Shown: positions 46,601-57,748 of the stretch, piece after piece | Layout: each line of letters opens with the position of its first letter | Numbering within the stretch: position 1 is the first letter of the stretch | Position numbers and translations under genes: made by a program | NCBI GenBank assembly: GCA_945910005.1 | Contig: OX246745.1 | Span: 13,753,706 to 13,817,705, forward strand | DNA length: 64,000 nucleotides | Reading direction: 5' to 3' | Source: Isoperla grammatica | Taxonomy: Eukaryota > Arthropoda > Insecta > Plecoptera > Perlodidae | The notes under the pieces: generated by a model | Seen by the model: the letters and a program-made list of their open reading frames with translations, nothing else | Database searches by the model: none | What the model was told of the DNA's origin: nothing

Positions 46601-49600
46601 TTACTTGGTTAAAACACTTACTAGATTCTGAATTTGATGTGTGTTCAACACAACAACAGTTCAAATGTACATTTTGAATAGTTTTAGATGGGAATATGAA
46701 AGGCTAGCAGAACTGTTTTTAATTTTAATTTTTCTTTTTCCTAACATGTTTCGTTATGTTTTCAGTGTGACGTCATCTGAGAAGGTTGATAAAGAGAACC
46801 GCTACTCCGACTTTACTATTATATCGCTGCCATATCCAGGGTGTGAGTTTTTCAAGGAATATCGTGATAATGATTATATAGCGAAGGGGCTAGTTTTTGA
46901 CTGGACACAAGCTCACGTTGATGCACATATTGGCGTTCCGGATGACAATGTTACCGCACAACTACGTATTGACTGGGACAAATATAAGGTAATTGTCTTG
47001 GCGGTAACATGTTTTCTAATATTTCTCATGTTTGTTTTGCAGTGACCAAGTGACATTTCATTGTAGCAATTAATAGCTATAGGGAGCTTGCAATAACGTC
47101 ATTTCCGGTATCGCACGGTAGCCATACTGAGGTACTCTGTAAAGATTTGTTTACGTTCTTCCGACACTGCATTGTTGCAATATTGCAGATGTTCTTTGAC
47201 TGACACATCCACTGTTTTCAAACAAAGGTTCCGTATTATGACTGAAAACAAAATAAGAACGCGTAAACTCTGTTTGAAGACAATCATTTGCATGTGTTAT
47301 CATTTTCTTGAACTTTTACCTGCACACATCAATCCATACGGCTTGAAACTGTGATATTTCCTGGATAACCTATGTGTCTTCTATTGACAGAACAAATGTA
47401 AACAAGCAATATGTACCTCATAATGGCCGCCACATGACGTCTATTGAAATCTACCTATTAATCAGATTTATAACTGAAAAGACAATAGGGGTTAAATAAA
47501 TATAGGAGTTTTACTATACCTTATAATGTTGTATTGCAGATGTGGGATTTGGTCCAGTTGACACAAAACTACATGAAGTTACTTCTACGCTATCTGCAAG
47601 AGAACAGCACTGGCTTGCTGATTCACTGTATCTCCGGTTGGGATCGCACACCACTATTTGTCTCGCTTCTACGCCTCTCTTTGTGGGCAGATGGTGCCAT
47701 TCATCAGTCGCTCAACGCTCATCAAATCCTTTATTACACAATTGCCTATGATTGGATGTTGTTTGGACATAACCTCGAAGATCGACTTAGCAAGGGCGAA
47801 GAAATTTTTTTCTTTTGCTTTTATTTTTTAAAACATCTTGCGGAAGATGAGTATAGTGTAACTTCGAAGATAAAACCAAGACATTCAGTTCTAAGAAATG
47901 ATTCCGATCTTCATTTAGACGGAGTTTTATTCGATGGTGAAACAATAAGTTCCCGTGGATCTAACATAAGCTTGAATAGTTCGTGCAGTTCATTAAGTAG
48001 CAAGAGCCTTGACAACCCCCCTGTGATCTTCCATAACGTGTCTGATTGCCTCGAAGAACAAGCCAATGGGTAAGCTATGGTTTTCATTCTGGCTACACTA
48101 CACATATGCCATACACATACACTAGACTAGACCATACCTTATCCAAAAGTAGTGACATAAGTGGACTGAAATGGGAGAAGTAGAACGGTACTCACTGGTT
48201 AATTTGCTCACATGGGGTTGTGTTTATTTTTTTTAATACACTTTTTAATTTTATATGGGGGAGGGGGGTGGGGATTCCAACATACAGTGCAAAGGTTGAA
48301 ATCTCATCTCCCCTAAGTAATTTTCCCCTATACAGTAGCAGTAGCTTATGGGATTATTTACAAATTTCAACTTTATAAAATGGAAAATGTTACTCAAAGG
48401 GAATTTTACAGCAGGGTTCTACTATATCAGTAAAGAAGTTATATTGGGACATACGTTACTGGATTGGCATTACCACATACATATTACGCCCCACTGATCG
48501 AAAACCACTTTCATTATGTACATCTTCTTAGTGGTTCCACTAAAGACAAACCTAATGTTTCAGCAACATGATGATGTGGCCGACTCATCGGATCTCTGAG
48601 CCCAGTGTAGGAGTGAGTGGGTCTAGCCCTCGCACTCCCCCCCACCCCTCTCGTACCAGCCCGGTAGCAGTGCCTGTTCCTAGCCGGTTACGTCAGCGCC
48701 AGGAGTCGACCAGTTCACTCAGTGTTGGAAGGTCAGTCACTCCATCACTGGTATTAAGTCAACTTAGCTGTACTATATGCTTTTGTTGCGACTTAAACCC
48801 GTAAACACTATGTTAGAATATATTCCCACACACAGGATTCTGGGTAATTATTCGATACAGTGACTCACCAGTTTAAACTCACTTTTCACGGAATTCCTGA
48901 CAAGATATCTTAGCCAAGTAATAACCACACATAACTGGAGTACTATTGTTTTAGTTTTAGCAACTTTTGTTTAAAATATTAAGTTATTTCCTCCAAAACT
49001 TCAATTTTATAAATTGTCGCGTTCTGACATCTCTGTCATGTAAACAATGGGTTTCATAGTATTTATACAATTTGAAGAAGGTGTAATTAATTTCTGGAGT
49101 TAACATACTACTCAAATAAATGACACCTTCAAATTGTATTAATAGTCAATACTTAATAGTAGGGCCTACTATGAAAATTCATGTGGAATTGAAAAGTGAG
49201 TTTAAACTGGTGAGTCGCTATATCGAATAATTACTGGATACCGATCCTAGGTGGGTTTTCTTCCTTTCTTAAAAATATACCATGTTTATTTACTATTCAC
49301 TTTGTATCACACTTAGACTTAAATTGTTTTTTTCTAATTTGTCGTTCACCTCATATTATTGTAATGAGGGCAATGTGAAGAGAAGAGGTTATATTTTAAT
49401 CTCTATATTATGATACTGGTATATGTGTAAACTAGTGGTGTCAAACGATATTTTTTTCAATATCGATATCGGCGCCATTTTGCCGATATCGTATCGCGAT
49501 ATCGATATTAAAAAATTGACATCGATATCGCAATATCGAATTTTTTTTCGGCGGTAATAAAACAATACATAAGAAATCGTAGTCAATTTAAAGTGTTTTC

Positions 49601-51875
49601 GCCATGGCCAGCAGTATTTTCGCTGTGGCCAGCAGTACGCGTTGCTGCAGTTAGTGTCTTCACGTTTATACCCCCCCCCCCCCCCCCCCCCCCCCCCCTT
49701 ACCCCAGGATATCATTACCAACTTGAAAATTTTCCGCCTGTGGCCTGCAGTACGAGTTGCTGCACAGCGATAAAGGCTTGAATTCGCGTGATGACGTCTA
49801 GTCCATTTCGGGCATCGGCTATTGACAGGCGTAAAAGTATCAAGCAATACTGAACAACAACATTCTTCTCGGAAAGAATTCGGGGTTCCAGGTATAAATA
49901 GTTGAATGGATCAAATGTCTTGACGCAAACAAAGGGAACCCGCCGGCCCGTGCAGCCGTCTGTGTGGAGGGGGTAGATGTCCAGTTACAAACTGCAGCAA
50001 CGCGTACTGCAAACCATGGGAGAAATACTTCAAGTGGACAATGATATCGTGGGCTGTGGGGGGGGGGGGGGGGGGGGGGGGGTTGGTACTCAGTAACAAG
50101 CTGCAGCAACGCATACTGCAGCAATGCATACTGCAGACCATAGCGGAAATATTTTAATATTTTAAGTTGACCACGATATCGCGATATTTTTGATATGACA
50201 ATACTATATCGATATCGAAATTAACGGCGATTTTCGTGCGATATCGATATCGTATCGAATTATCGATATCGTTTGACACCACTAGTGTAAACAGTTAAGA
50301 ATGTGTTGAAAAGATGTGTCACAGCGTCAGAAACCACTTTTCTTGAAATTGGTTCATCTCTGGTGGAATGATCCTTTGACAAGAACTTTTGAAGTGTAAG
50401 CTGGAGAACAGAAGGGCATTAGTTAATAATAGGCAACACAAGTACGTTTTTTTTTTTTTAACCAAGCACTTAGTTTAATAGTATCAGATACAAAAAGTAT
50501 ATTAATGCAAGTCCTAAGTAAAAAAGAAATTTTGGAATAGGTGTAATGTGGTCGCATTTATTGAAGTTTCAACTCGGGTATCTGAAACGCGTACAAGTGG
50601 CTGTGACGTCATGATTCAGTAGACGAGGCGTAACAGACCAATCGCAGAGGCGGTGAGCGTACACAGACACAAATCATGACGTCAAATCCCATCAACATGG
50701 TGGCGGCTCGTTTGTCGCGCCCTTTTATTTATCGTTAGTAAACCAATTATTTTGAGGCATAGACTGATCCGTTTTTCAAAATTCAAAGAGACAAAATTAT
50801 TAAATGAGAGACAAGTTATTTAAAAATCGATTAATATTTTCATACGCGTGTTCCCTATTGTATTGTCATTTGCTATGTGCAGTTGGCAACTGATATCCGG
50901 TACCGGAAGCCTTCGGGGTTCAGCCACACCTACCTCTTCCTCGTCAGTGCTCTCAAAGACTTCGAGTCGAACCTCTCTATGTGAGACTCCTGTGAGTACG
51001 GAGTCGAGCACTACCGTAATAGACGACGAGTGTTTCATCTCGAACCCACCCCCAGCGGATTCGCTCATCATGTAAGTATCCTTTCCAGAGTATCAACTAA
51101 TTATGTTACAAACATATCGTTAATTAAAAGACGGAAACATAGTAGAACAGGTAAAACGTTATATAAAACCTAGTAGTTGGACTATACACTGTTCCTTGTC
51201 AAGATCAAAGAATTAAAAACGTCTTAATTCTTTGATCTTGACAAGGAACAGTGTATAGTCCAACTACTAGGTTTTATATAAACATATCGTTCTGTTTTTA
51301 GTAATTGATTTTAGCTTAGATTGCTGTTAAATCTACCTTGTACCAGGAATGGGACTGATTAGCGGTTAGTACGTTTCTAAACGTTTACGTGATTGTTAGT
51401 TACACATGTTTTTTTTAAGCTAATTAATGATTTTTCAACTGGGCCTATTTAATTAAAATATACACTATCGAATTGATACTTCGATTGAAACCATGCAGAA
51501 TTTCAGTTTATGTCAATTTCTTTCTGAGAGCATAAAACTCTTTCCCCATCCCGTAAGGTCAAATGCATCCTGTGAAGCCTAAGTAGGCTACTTAACAATT
51601 GATTTTGACTTCTGTTAATTTATTCATATTTGCAAACACACTTATTTATTGGTACTCTATAATACTTAAATTGCTGAAAAATTGGCTTTAAATTCTATTT
51701 CTTTGTTCATAGGAGGCGAGATCGGCTTCAGTCAGTGCGCACATTATTTTACAATGCTTACTGCTCAACAATTGGCTTTAAATTCAAAAGTGGGCCGGAC
51801 TCGGGACTTACCAGCCTTTTGGGGAACTTCGCCGAAAAAGTTGGAATACTTTCTACTCAAAGAACGTCCTGCTAA
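40576..51875 (+). CDS. Mtmr14: MTMR14 (Jumpy / EDTP) phosphoinositide 3-phosphatase, complete, nine exons
   Basis: Exons are 40576-40662, 42154-42210, 44373-44629, 46239-46490, 46766-46988, 47540-48069, 48564-48731, 50883-51071 and 51713-51875. Together they give 641 aa, close to human MTMR14 (650 aa), and every junction keeps phase with GT-AG ends. Seen: LLEYFSKNTYRAK near the N-terminus, RSATLSG and YGRSG, NVTSSEKVDKENRYSDF, IPYPGCEFFKEY-like SLPYPGCEFFKEY, and the catalytic loop HCISGWDRT with Cys322 and Arg328 (CX5R). Then LLRLSLWADG, AYDWMLFGH, RLSKGEEIFFFCF, a serine-rich low-complexity region, and a conserved C-terminal RDRLQSVRTLFYNAYCSTIG. The family removes the 3-phosphate from PI3P and PI(3,5)P2, limiting autophagy and regulating Ca2+ and PI(3,5)P2 in muscle. 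Catalytic residues are intact, so an active enzyme is expected. Introns carry SINE, LINE, Tigger-like and hAT insertions. Confidence 0.97.
40663..41230. repeat. Dense CCTAGG/TAGGCC hexamer clusters in MTMR14 intron 1
   Basis: Short arrays of CCTAGGCCTAGG occur many times (for example 40674-40687, 40708-40721, 40821-40860, 41100-41110). The same word is scattered elsewhere (11860, 14080, 29580, 32905-32960, 33110). Confidence 0.85.
42154..42210 (+). CDS. Mtmr14: MTMR14 exon 2 (57 nt)
   Basis: The acceptor TTTTCTCTAG precedes and the donor GTT|GTAAGT follows. It encodes GHDVMDKCLSLVALDYSHV, phase 0 at both ends, corresponding to human VERIEKRCLELFGRDY. Too short to stand out as an ORF. Confidence 0.88.
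43638..44132. mobile_element. Tigger/pogo-like MITE, 495 bp
   Basis: Termini CAGTAAGTTCTCGATTATCT...AGATAATTGACTTCTTACTG, flanked by TA (43636-43637 and 44133-44134). It lies in MTMR14 intron 2, close to the decayed exon 3 copy. Confidence 0.75.
44195..44360 (+). pseudogene. Decayed tandem copy of the 5' half of MTMR14 exon 3
   Basis: The stretch beginning GGATAAGTGACC and containing GAATTGAGTGCCCATTGT, CAATGTTAACAGTA and CTGTATATGAATC repeats exon 3 (GAATTGAGTGCCCATTAT, CAATGTTAACGGTA, CTATATATGAATC) about 175 bp upstream. Indels break the frame, and the copy ends before the exon's donor, so it cannot be a complete exon. The functional acceptor of exon 3 lies just after its end. Confidence 0.8.
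44373..44629 (+). CDS. Mtmr14: MTMR14 exon 3
   Basis: The acceptor CTTTTATAG precedes. It encodes VISNSCGELSAHYPSQLII to RFPLPVILYRGKHIC and ends TGC AG|GTACTC (phase 2). Human GHYPRHIVFLEYE and CPVILFKGKHICR align. A decayed copy lies directly upstream. Confidence 0.95.
44661..45092 (+). mobile_element. tRNA-derived SINE, family 1, near full length
   Basis: The head resembles a tRNA-Gly(TCC): GGTCCAGTGGTTAGCAT (A-box area), CTGCTTCCA, and B box AGTTCAAATCC. The body includes ACGGTGACTTTGGAGCCGTC, TTCGCACTGTCCAATCACTG and CTTACTGAGTGGGTAGACTC. It ends in an ATTT-rich tail. A second plus copy is at 39381-39802 and a minus fragment at 8372-8632. MTMR14 intron 3. Confidence 0.82.
45390..46005 (+). 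mobile_element. Non-LTR retrotransposon (LINE) fragment, 3' end of reverse transcriptase ORF
   Basis: Translation shows EETEEFAYLGSIIT, KVLLYK and, after a frameshift near 45595, LILTYGSVTWTL, RLRWYGHVRRMGENRIPK and RRVGRPRERWQDQIRNDVE. These are the usual C-terminal signatures of RTE/Jockey-like LINE reverse transcriptases in invertebrates. The 5' part, including the catalytic RT motifs and endonuclease, is absent. It is an inactive 5'-truncated copy in MTMR14 intron 3, abutting a tRNA-like stretch at about 45310-45380. Confidence 0.85.
46239..46490 (+). CDS. Mtmr14: MTMR14 exon 4
   Basis: The acceptor TTTGTAG precedes. It encodes (R)SATLSGGPEIYGRSGLDYF, an acidic loop, FDRVRSQDIRLLK, and VEKKKVKFGM(N). 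Donor ATGAA|GTAAGT. Confidence 0.95.
46766..46988 (+). CDS. Mtmr14: MTMR14 exon 5
   Basis: The acceptor TTTTCAG precedes. It encodes (N)VTSSEKVDKENRYSDF to LRIDWDKYK, including PYPGCEFFKEY. Donor AAG|GTAATT, phase 0. Confidence 0.95.
47540..48069 (+). CDS. Mtmr14: MTMR14 exon 6 (catalytic exon)
   Basis: The acceptor TATTGCAG precedes. It encodes MWDLVQLTQNYMKLLL, the CX5R loop HCISGWDRT, WADG, RLSKGEEIFFFCF, and the start of a serine-rich region. It ends AATGG|GTAAGC. Confidence 0.96.
48564..48731 (+). CDS. Mtmr14: MTMR14 exon 7 (low-complexity linker)
   Basis: The acceptor ATGTTTCAG precedes. It encodes a Ser/Pro/Arg-rich linker with RTPPHPSRTSPVAVPVPSR. Donor GGAAG|GTCAGT. Phase agrees with both neighbours; little sequence conservation is expected here. 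Confidence 0.82.
48838..49246. mobile_element. Fold-back MITE in MTMR14 intron 7
   Basis: Arms of about 55 bp: GGTAATTATTCGATA, GACTCACCAGTTTAAACTCA and inverted GAGTTTAAACTGGTGAGTC, TATCGAATAATTAC. The core has AAATGACACCTTCAAATTG, as in 33139-33826. Confidence 0.65.
49433..50284. mobile_element. hAT-type element, 852 bp
   Basis: Termini TAGTGGTGTCAAACGATA...TATCGTTTGACACCACTA, with the 8-bp duplication GTGTAAAC at 49425-49432 and 50285-50292. Subterminal arrays of ATATCGAT. The interior carries a 28-C and a 25-G run plus short repeats of GCTGCAG/GTACGC type. MTMR14 intron 7. Confidence 0.88.
50883..51071 (+). CDS. Mtmr14: MTMR14 exon 8
   Basis: The acceptor CTATGTGCAG precedes. It encodes (S)WQLISGTGSLRGSA, matching human GSWQMVTGCGSI, then a Ser/Thr-rich stretch. 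Donor ATCAT|GTAAGT. Confidence 0.9.
51162..51280. repeat. Perfect 56-bp-arm hairpin in MTMR14 intron 8
   Basis: Left arm 51162-51217 and right arm 51225-51280 are exact reverse complements around a 7-nt loop (AAACGTC). AAACATATCGTT occurs at 51110-51121 and again at 51281-51292, i.e. a direct repeat flanks the structure. Confidence 0.85.
51713..51875 (+). CDS. Mtmr14: MTMR14 exon 9 (terminal)
   Basis: The acceptor TGTTCATAG precedes. It encodes (M)RRDRLQSVRTLFYNAY, CSTIGFKFKSGP, LLGNFAEKVGIL and stops at TAA 51873-51875. It matches the conserved human C-terminus RLQEVRSAFLAAYSSTVG. The 3' UTR follows. Confidence 0.93.
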
Positions 51876-52581
51876 CCTTTTGATAATGTTTTTTGTTCTA
51901 AATTCGGTTTACATCTACCGGTCTAAAGGGTCTGCACATATTTCCACAGGCATAATGCATTGATTTTAACAGAGTTATCAAGTTGCTATTACTTCCAGTC
52001 AAAACTCTGTACTAAACTAAGTAACTTTGATGTTTTACGTCCAGTAGCTACGGGATTACTCTTTTGGTTCCTGTATGCGGTGCCTGTATAATTATCTGCA
52101 CACTCCTTTAAAGGTTGTGTCCCCCCAATGGTTCATGGTAAAATCTTAAGTAAGGTTACATTTTCTTCCATGAACTATATGTAGAGACTATGTATATGTA
52201 TCTTGTACATAGAAAAATTATTTTTCTAAGTAGGCAGAGTAGTTAAAAATTTGTTGTTTTAATCTTGTTGACGTTTTGTAAGAGAGTAAAGATTTGCTTT
52301 AAAATGCTTGATTTTCTGTAAACATTGAAATTATCATTAACTTATTGCATTCTCTTGTTATCCAAAAAGATTCTGTGTGATTATATTTTCGTTGGGTGTG
52401 TCTGTGTGTGTTGGGCTTTGAACAAACAGAACAGCAACCACCTAATCTTGACTATGCGGTTGCTATAGCGGACTAATCTGCCGCGCTGTGGCACGAAGCC
52501 CGAGCCTGGCTGCCTCCGCATTGGGGATTACATCGAATAGTATCTTTACAAACCAGATAATTGTTCAGGAAACCAGTTTTC

Positions 52582-52587
52582 AATAAA
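52582..52587 (+). terminator. Candidate MTMR14 poly(A) signal
   Basis: AATAAA, 707 nt after the MTMR14 stop. Another AATAAA occurs near 52853. Neither is proven to be used. Confidence 0.3.
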
Positions 52588-54646
52588 TATAAAATGTGTG
52601 TTAACTCGACGTGTGATAATGGGGAGGTGGGAGGCTGACGTCGTCTAAGCCATTAACTAAGAATGGATAAGTAATGTCGAGTAACCATGTATGCCTCTGT
52701 TTTTTATTATTGTCTCTTGATACGTTTGTATTTTGGAAAAACTGGTTTACAAAACCAACATTGTTTTGATACATTACCAATTATTCGATGTAGTCCCTAC
52801 TTCACACCCACACTTTTAATTCTTGGCATCAGTTGCACTTATACTATTTCGAATAAAGTATGTCAATAACAAAAGTAGTTTGAGGTCAGTACTGTTGTGA
52901 TGGTGGCCTACTTGTAATCCCCGAAATAAGGTACATTAAAACCCTGCTGTAATATTCCCCTGAGTAACGTTTTCCTTTTTATAATCTTGAAATTTGTCTT
53001 ATAATAATTCCACAAGTAACCGTGTTAAAATTTCCTGTGAGTAATTTCCCCCTATAAAGTTTTCGCCTTATAATATTATAAAAATTGCAAATCCTGTGAG
53101 GAAATTAAATTACCTATAAGTTACATTTTGCCCGCCACAAATAAATTTCAGTTGACTTACGTAATTTTTTTTTCGTATCAGGTGTAGCAGTGCTGTACTA
53201 CAAAAATATAAATAATTCTATTGCTAAAAAGATAATTTTGAGTTCTTTGGCTCATTTCCCCAGACGATCATTTTATCCTTGCTCAACATTATAAGCAGAA
53301 ATATTATTTTTAAATTTTCTTAACACTTGGAAAACGTTATGATGGGTTTTACTGTATTTTGCTCATTAAAAATGCTAACACCAAATATATTAAAATTGTC
53401 ATTATACATTATACTGTACATTGGTAACAATGTTCCAAGCATGATTGTCTATAGTTTAAAATAAACTACAAAAAGCCAGACATTACAATAGGGAAGGCTC
53501 ACACATTTTTTTTATTTGCTTACTGGTTACCTCAAGTTAAAATAAACGGGAACTAATTGGTTTTGGCTCGAAAGGTGCATTAACATCGCTTTAACAGCAA
53601 GTCAAAGATATTGCTGTCAAAACACGCTCAGAAACAGACCTGCGCCATCTTGCTCGTGATTTAAAGGTTCTGACGTCATAACTCTGTAAACAATCATTTT
53701 ATATCATACAAATAGTACTGAAATCCCACAATTTAGTAGATTATTGCTCTCATAAGACTTTAACTGAATCAACGTTTATTTCTAGTTAGTAAATGAACAC
53801 TGCTTAACATTAATTTACTACAATATGTTAAATAATTGCATTATTTTAAACACGTTTTGGTAAATACTGTATCAAAATGTATTTTCTGAAGAAAACAGTG
53901 GTATAAAAGACATTGTTGTAAAGTCACTGCATCCTAGATATTGTAAAATGTCCAACTTAATATCGTTGATATTATTAAGAATACTTCAAGGAGGCAGTTG
54001 TTGACAAGAGTTATGACACGAGCCGTTTTTCAATCACGGAGCGGGAAGTTCCAAATTTCAAACTTTAAATGCTAATAGAATTGGAAATATACTTTTCTCA
54101 GATATAAAAATTATATAGCCCGTATTTTTAGATAACGGCCTCCCGTTTTTAGGTACTTTGGGGAATATGTATTTTTCATGAGCCCTCCCTATTAACAAGA
54201 TCCCACTCTTCCGTGGTTACATTCCACTGGATGCAAGAAGAGACGTTTTCAAGTGCATTGAAGGTTTATTAAACATTGACATATTTTGTTATGGTGCATT
54301 CTTATTGCAGTATGTTTGTAATATTTTGTTTAGCCAATAATAATTGTCAATTGAGTCTACTTTCATCGAGGAGAAATGTGACATACAGGTTCTGTAGATT
54401 TAAGTGTGTGCACATGATCCTTTGGAATACCATCACAACATATGCATTAAATATCTAACCTTTTCTCACACATTTTGCAATTTTTTACATTTGTATGATG
54501 CAACATATTTAGTTGATGCAAGGGCCAACGTACATTTAAAATGTAACATAAGAAGACTAAATTTTGTGTTAACTATCAATCCCATCATCTGTGAATTCAA
54601 TTCAAAGTTTATTATAAGGTTTGATTTGATTTGATATTAAATTGTT

Positions 54647-54838
54647 GATGTACATACAATGTTTTGTTTTCTGAGTATTGGTTTAGTTAAAGATTACTTA
54701 CCTATACTCATGAATTCCCTTACTGATATCTTCCTACTATAGATGTACATACAATGTTTTTTTTTTCTGAGTATTGGTTTAGTTAAAGATTACTTACCTA
54801 TACTCATGAATTCCCTTACTGATATCTTCCTACTATAG
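54647..54838. repeat. Two-copy tandem duplication, unit ~95 bp
   Basis: GATGTACATACAATGTTTT...TCTTCCTACTATA occurs at 54647-54741 and again at 54742-54838 with only small changes in a T run. Recent event in non-coding DNA. Confidence 0.9.
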
Positions 54839-56935
54839 TAGCCTACATATAAATTAACTTGCTCATTTTGAAATTGTTTGATTGAGAGGATTATAACTAA
54901 ACAAATGACGTGTTCTTGAACTATCAAGAATAAGTCACTGTTATAATGTCAAGAAATGATAGGTTTCGGTCATTTCTGGTACGCGGAGGAATCATTGCGA
55001 TTGTGACTACCTGCTCTCATGCTAGGCGGTCATTGCAAAACAGTTCGTGATCGTCGAGGCTATTTAATGTGTTGATGAGGCTGTTACAACACCTATTTTG
55101 GTCGTGTCCAGCCTAGGATGTGACAGCTGGCCCCTGATTGGTCATAAATGCATCTTTACGACAGAGGGAAAAGCCCTACTGTCTTATTAAAAGAGGAGAG
55201 AGCCAACATAGGTGATTGAGACTGCTGGTGTCACGTGATCATAGGATGGCATACAGACGGGAAAGTGAGAGACGTTAGCAGGGTGGCATCATGATGTCAA
55301 GGTGATGAGCAACAGGGTGGACAATTGGGGAGTCTCATTTCCATAATCAATTACCGGTAATAAAATCACATTTTGGGGTAGTTGCTCAACAATTACTTTT
55401 TTTATGGTAATTAACATGTACAGCTACATGTGAACAACCCCCTGAACAACTAGAGAAAGTAAAGCTGAAAGAAATAATTTGAATCTTTGTTGTGAGAGGA
55501 ATATCTTGCTACCAATCAATAATCCTGCTCGACGAGGCTCAGACTCGAAGGAAAACTCCTGTGGCAAAACAAGTGAAGTGAGATTTCATCATTTTTTTCT
55601 TCTAATGTATGAACTTGCAAGGTTTATCATTTTCTTCTTTTTTTTAAATTTTATATCCTCGTGTAGTTTAACAGTTTGAGAGTATTTTATTAAAACATCT
55701 TACACAATCTATGGAGCTGTATGGATACAATTCATACATTTTTACTAATATTTTTGCTATTAATTATTATATTATTTGTTACTATACGTTATTGTTTCTA
55801 GTACTAATATGTATTGTATATTCAGTGTGCTGTTGTTACTTATTTATTAGCGTTTGACGCGTTATAACTTGGTAGAATGTGGACGATTTGAAGAGGGATG
55901 TGTACTATTGAAAGTCGTCATCTTCGCGCTACCGGGTTCTCTGCACACTAGCGAGCGGTACAGTGAGCGGTCTGTTGTTGAACTATAACGTAGTTCGGTA
56001 CGTATTTTTCTTCCTAGGTAGCGCGCAGTTCGCCACCGGCCACTGGATCGGTTTTGTGTTCACGGAAATCCACTGTCTGTCCGCTGTCAGACTACCCCTC
56101 CTTGACTTGATATAGTTTATGAATAAGGTATTCTGTCAATCTGTGTTATTCTCACATAAAGCGAAGTTAATAGCAGTAGGCCTAGTCTACCTTAACTTTG
56201 GATTACATGTTGGGTTTATCTAACGGAGCTCGAATTATTTGTAGGTGCGACATTCTGGAATGACTGATTGGCTTGCAAATTTGATGTTTCTGAGTGCGTC
56301 TTGCCAAGAGGTAGGTAAGTTTGAGATTTAATTATTTTTAAGTAGGCATACCAGCAAATTTCAATATGTGAGTACGTTATCAACAGGGTATTACTTGTCG
56401 GCAATTTCTACATTTTCATCACGACCATATGGCATGACTACTGATGGAAGGGCATACATTTTTTGTAGCTTTGTTGGTATGCCTATACACAAAGCTGCTT
56501 TGGCCTACCGGGAGTATTTAAATACTAGGTTGGTTCAATGTTCTAGGTATCTGACAAACATCTTAAAAGTTCCCAAGCCAATAGACTAAATTGCCTGCAA
56601 ACAAATAGTGGCTCAGCCATATTTCACAACATGATATACTGCACTAAGCAATTAATTCTAGCCTGGTAATATAATTTCCTATGCAGATTCCTGCCTCCCT
56701 TGCTGTAAGGCCTAGTTTGAAGATTAGCTTATTCTCACTTGAGTTCATTTAGCCAAGAAATGTTACTCCAAAATTGCATGAAATTTGTTTCTGTGCAGGG
56801 CTTAAAGCATGTACACTTGAAAACAAAAAAAAAATACAATACAATACAACATTCCTTGGCATTATTTTTTTAATTGACATTTGCATTACCTACTGTAGTG
56901 AGGATTTTTTTCGAAACTGTTGCTTGCCACAAGAG

Positions 56936-57311
56936 CCCCGTTTACATGGAGGATTCAAACCTGGGATTGCGGTGGATTTTGGATCCAACTCTAGTTCACT
57001 CCTCATATAAACGTTTCCCGATGAGGATCGGTTTGTTAAATCCACTCCCACAAAATGCGTGAGCGAGCCAGAAGTAGGATTTAATCCCAGATAAATGTCG
57101 TCATGTATACAGAATCGAAGATCGCTAGTATTGGAATGTCAAATCCTGGATCATGTAGGCCCTACCTACGTAGTATGTTCCTAAAATCAAACACATAGGG
57201 CTGTAGTGTAGGAATGATGCAGGATTGAATATCTAATGACATGTAAATGCAAGTTGGAAATTTAGTTCAATTCTATTTTATCCCAGTTTCACTCCTGCCA
57301 TGTAAACTGGG
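56936..57311. mobile_element. MITE with CCCCGTTTACATGG termini
   Basis: Inverted ends CCCCGTTTACATGG and CCATGTAAACTGGG, with shared inner words such as GGATTTAATCC/GGATTCAAACC. No clear target duplication seen. Confidence 0.5.
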
Positions 57312-57548
57312 TCAATAGAAATGCTCTCAACATTAATCTTAATTTTAATGGATGCCTATGCTATTTCCATTAGACAATTTTATTTATCATTCCCTCTGCT
57401 ATATTGCTGTATGAATGCTTTGAAGTAGATGGAATGGTAGTCTAGTACTCACCCATATCACACAATTATAATCCTAATGTCAGCCCACCCAATATACTGC
57501 AGCTTTAGGCTCATAAATGGTAGTCATGGGATTTTTTTTGAGCTGGAG

Positions 57549-57748
57549 NNNNNNNNNNNNNNNNNNNNNNNNNNNNNNNNNNNNNNNNNNNNNNNNNNNN
57601 NNNNNNNNNNNNNNNNNNNNNNNNNNNNNNNNNNNNNNNNNNNNNNNNNNNNNNNNNNNNNNNNNNNNNNNNNNNNNNNNNNNNNNNNNNNNNNNNNNNN
57701 NNNNNNNNNNNNNNNNNNNNNNNNNNNNNNNNNNNNNNNNNNNNNNNN
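57549..57748. other. Assembly gap (200 N)
   Basis: Exactly 200 undetermined bases, probably a default-size gap. It abuts the 50-bp minisatellite, the likely cause of the break. Confidence 0.99.

Larger units (their letters stand above)
51876..56935. other. MTMR14 3' UTR and intergenic DNA
   Basis: AT-rich. It holds candidate poly(A) signals, a 95-bp tandem duplication and a CpG-dense patch at 55910-56060 that could be an unassigned promoter. No protein-coding exon recognised. Confidence 0.4.
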
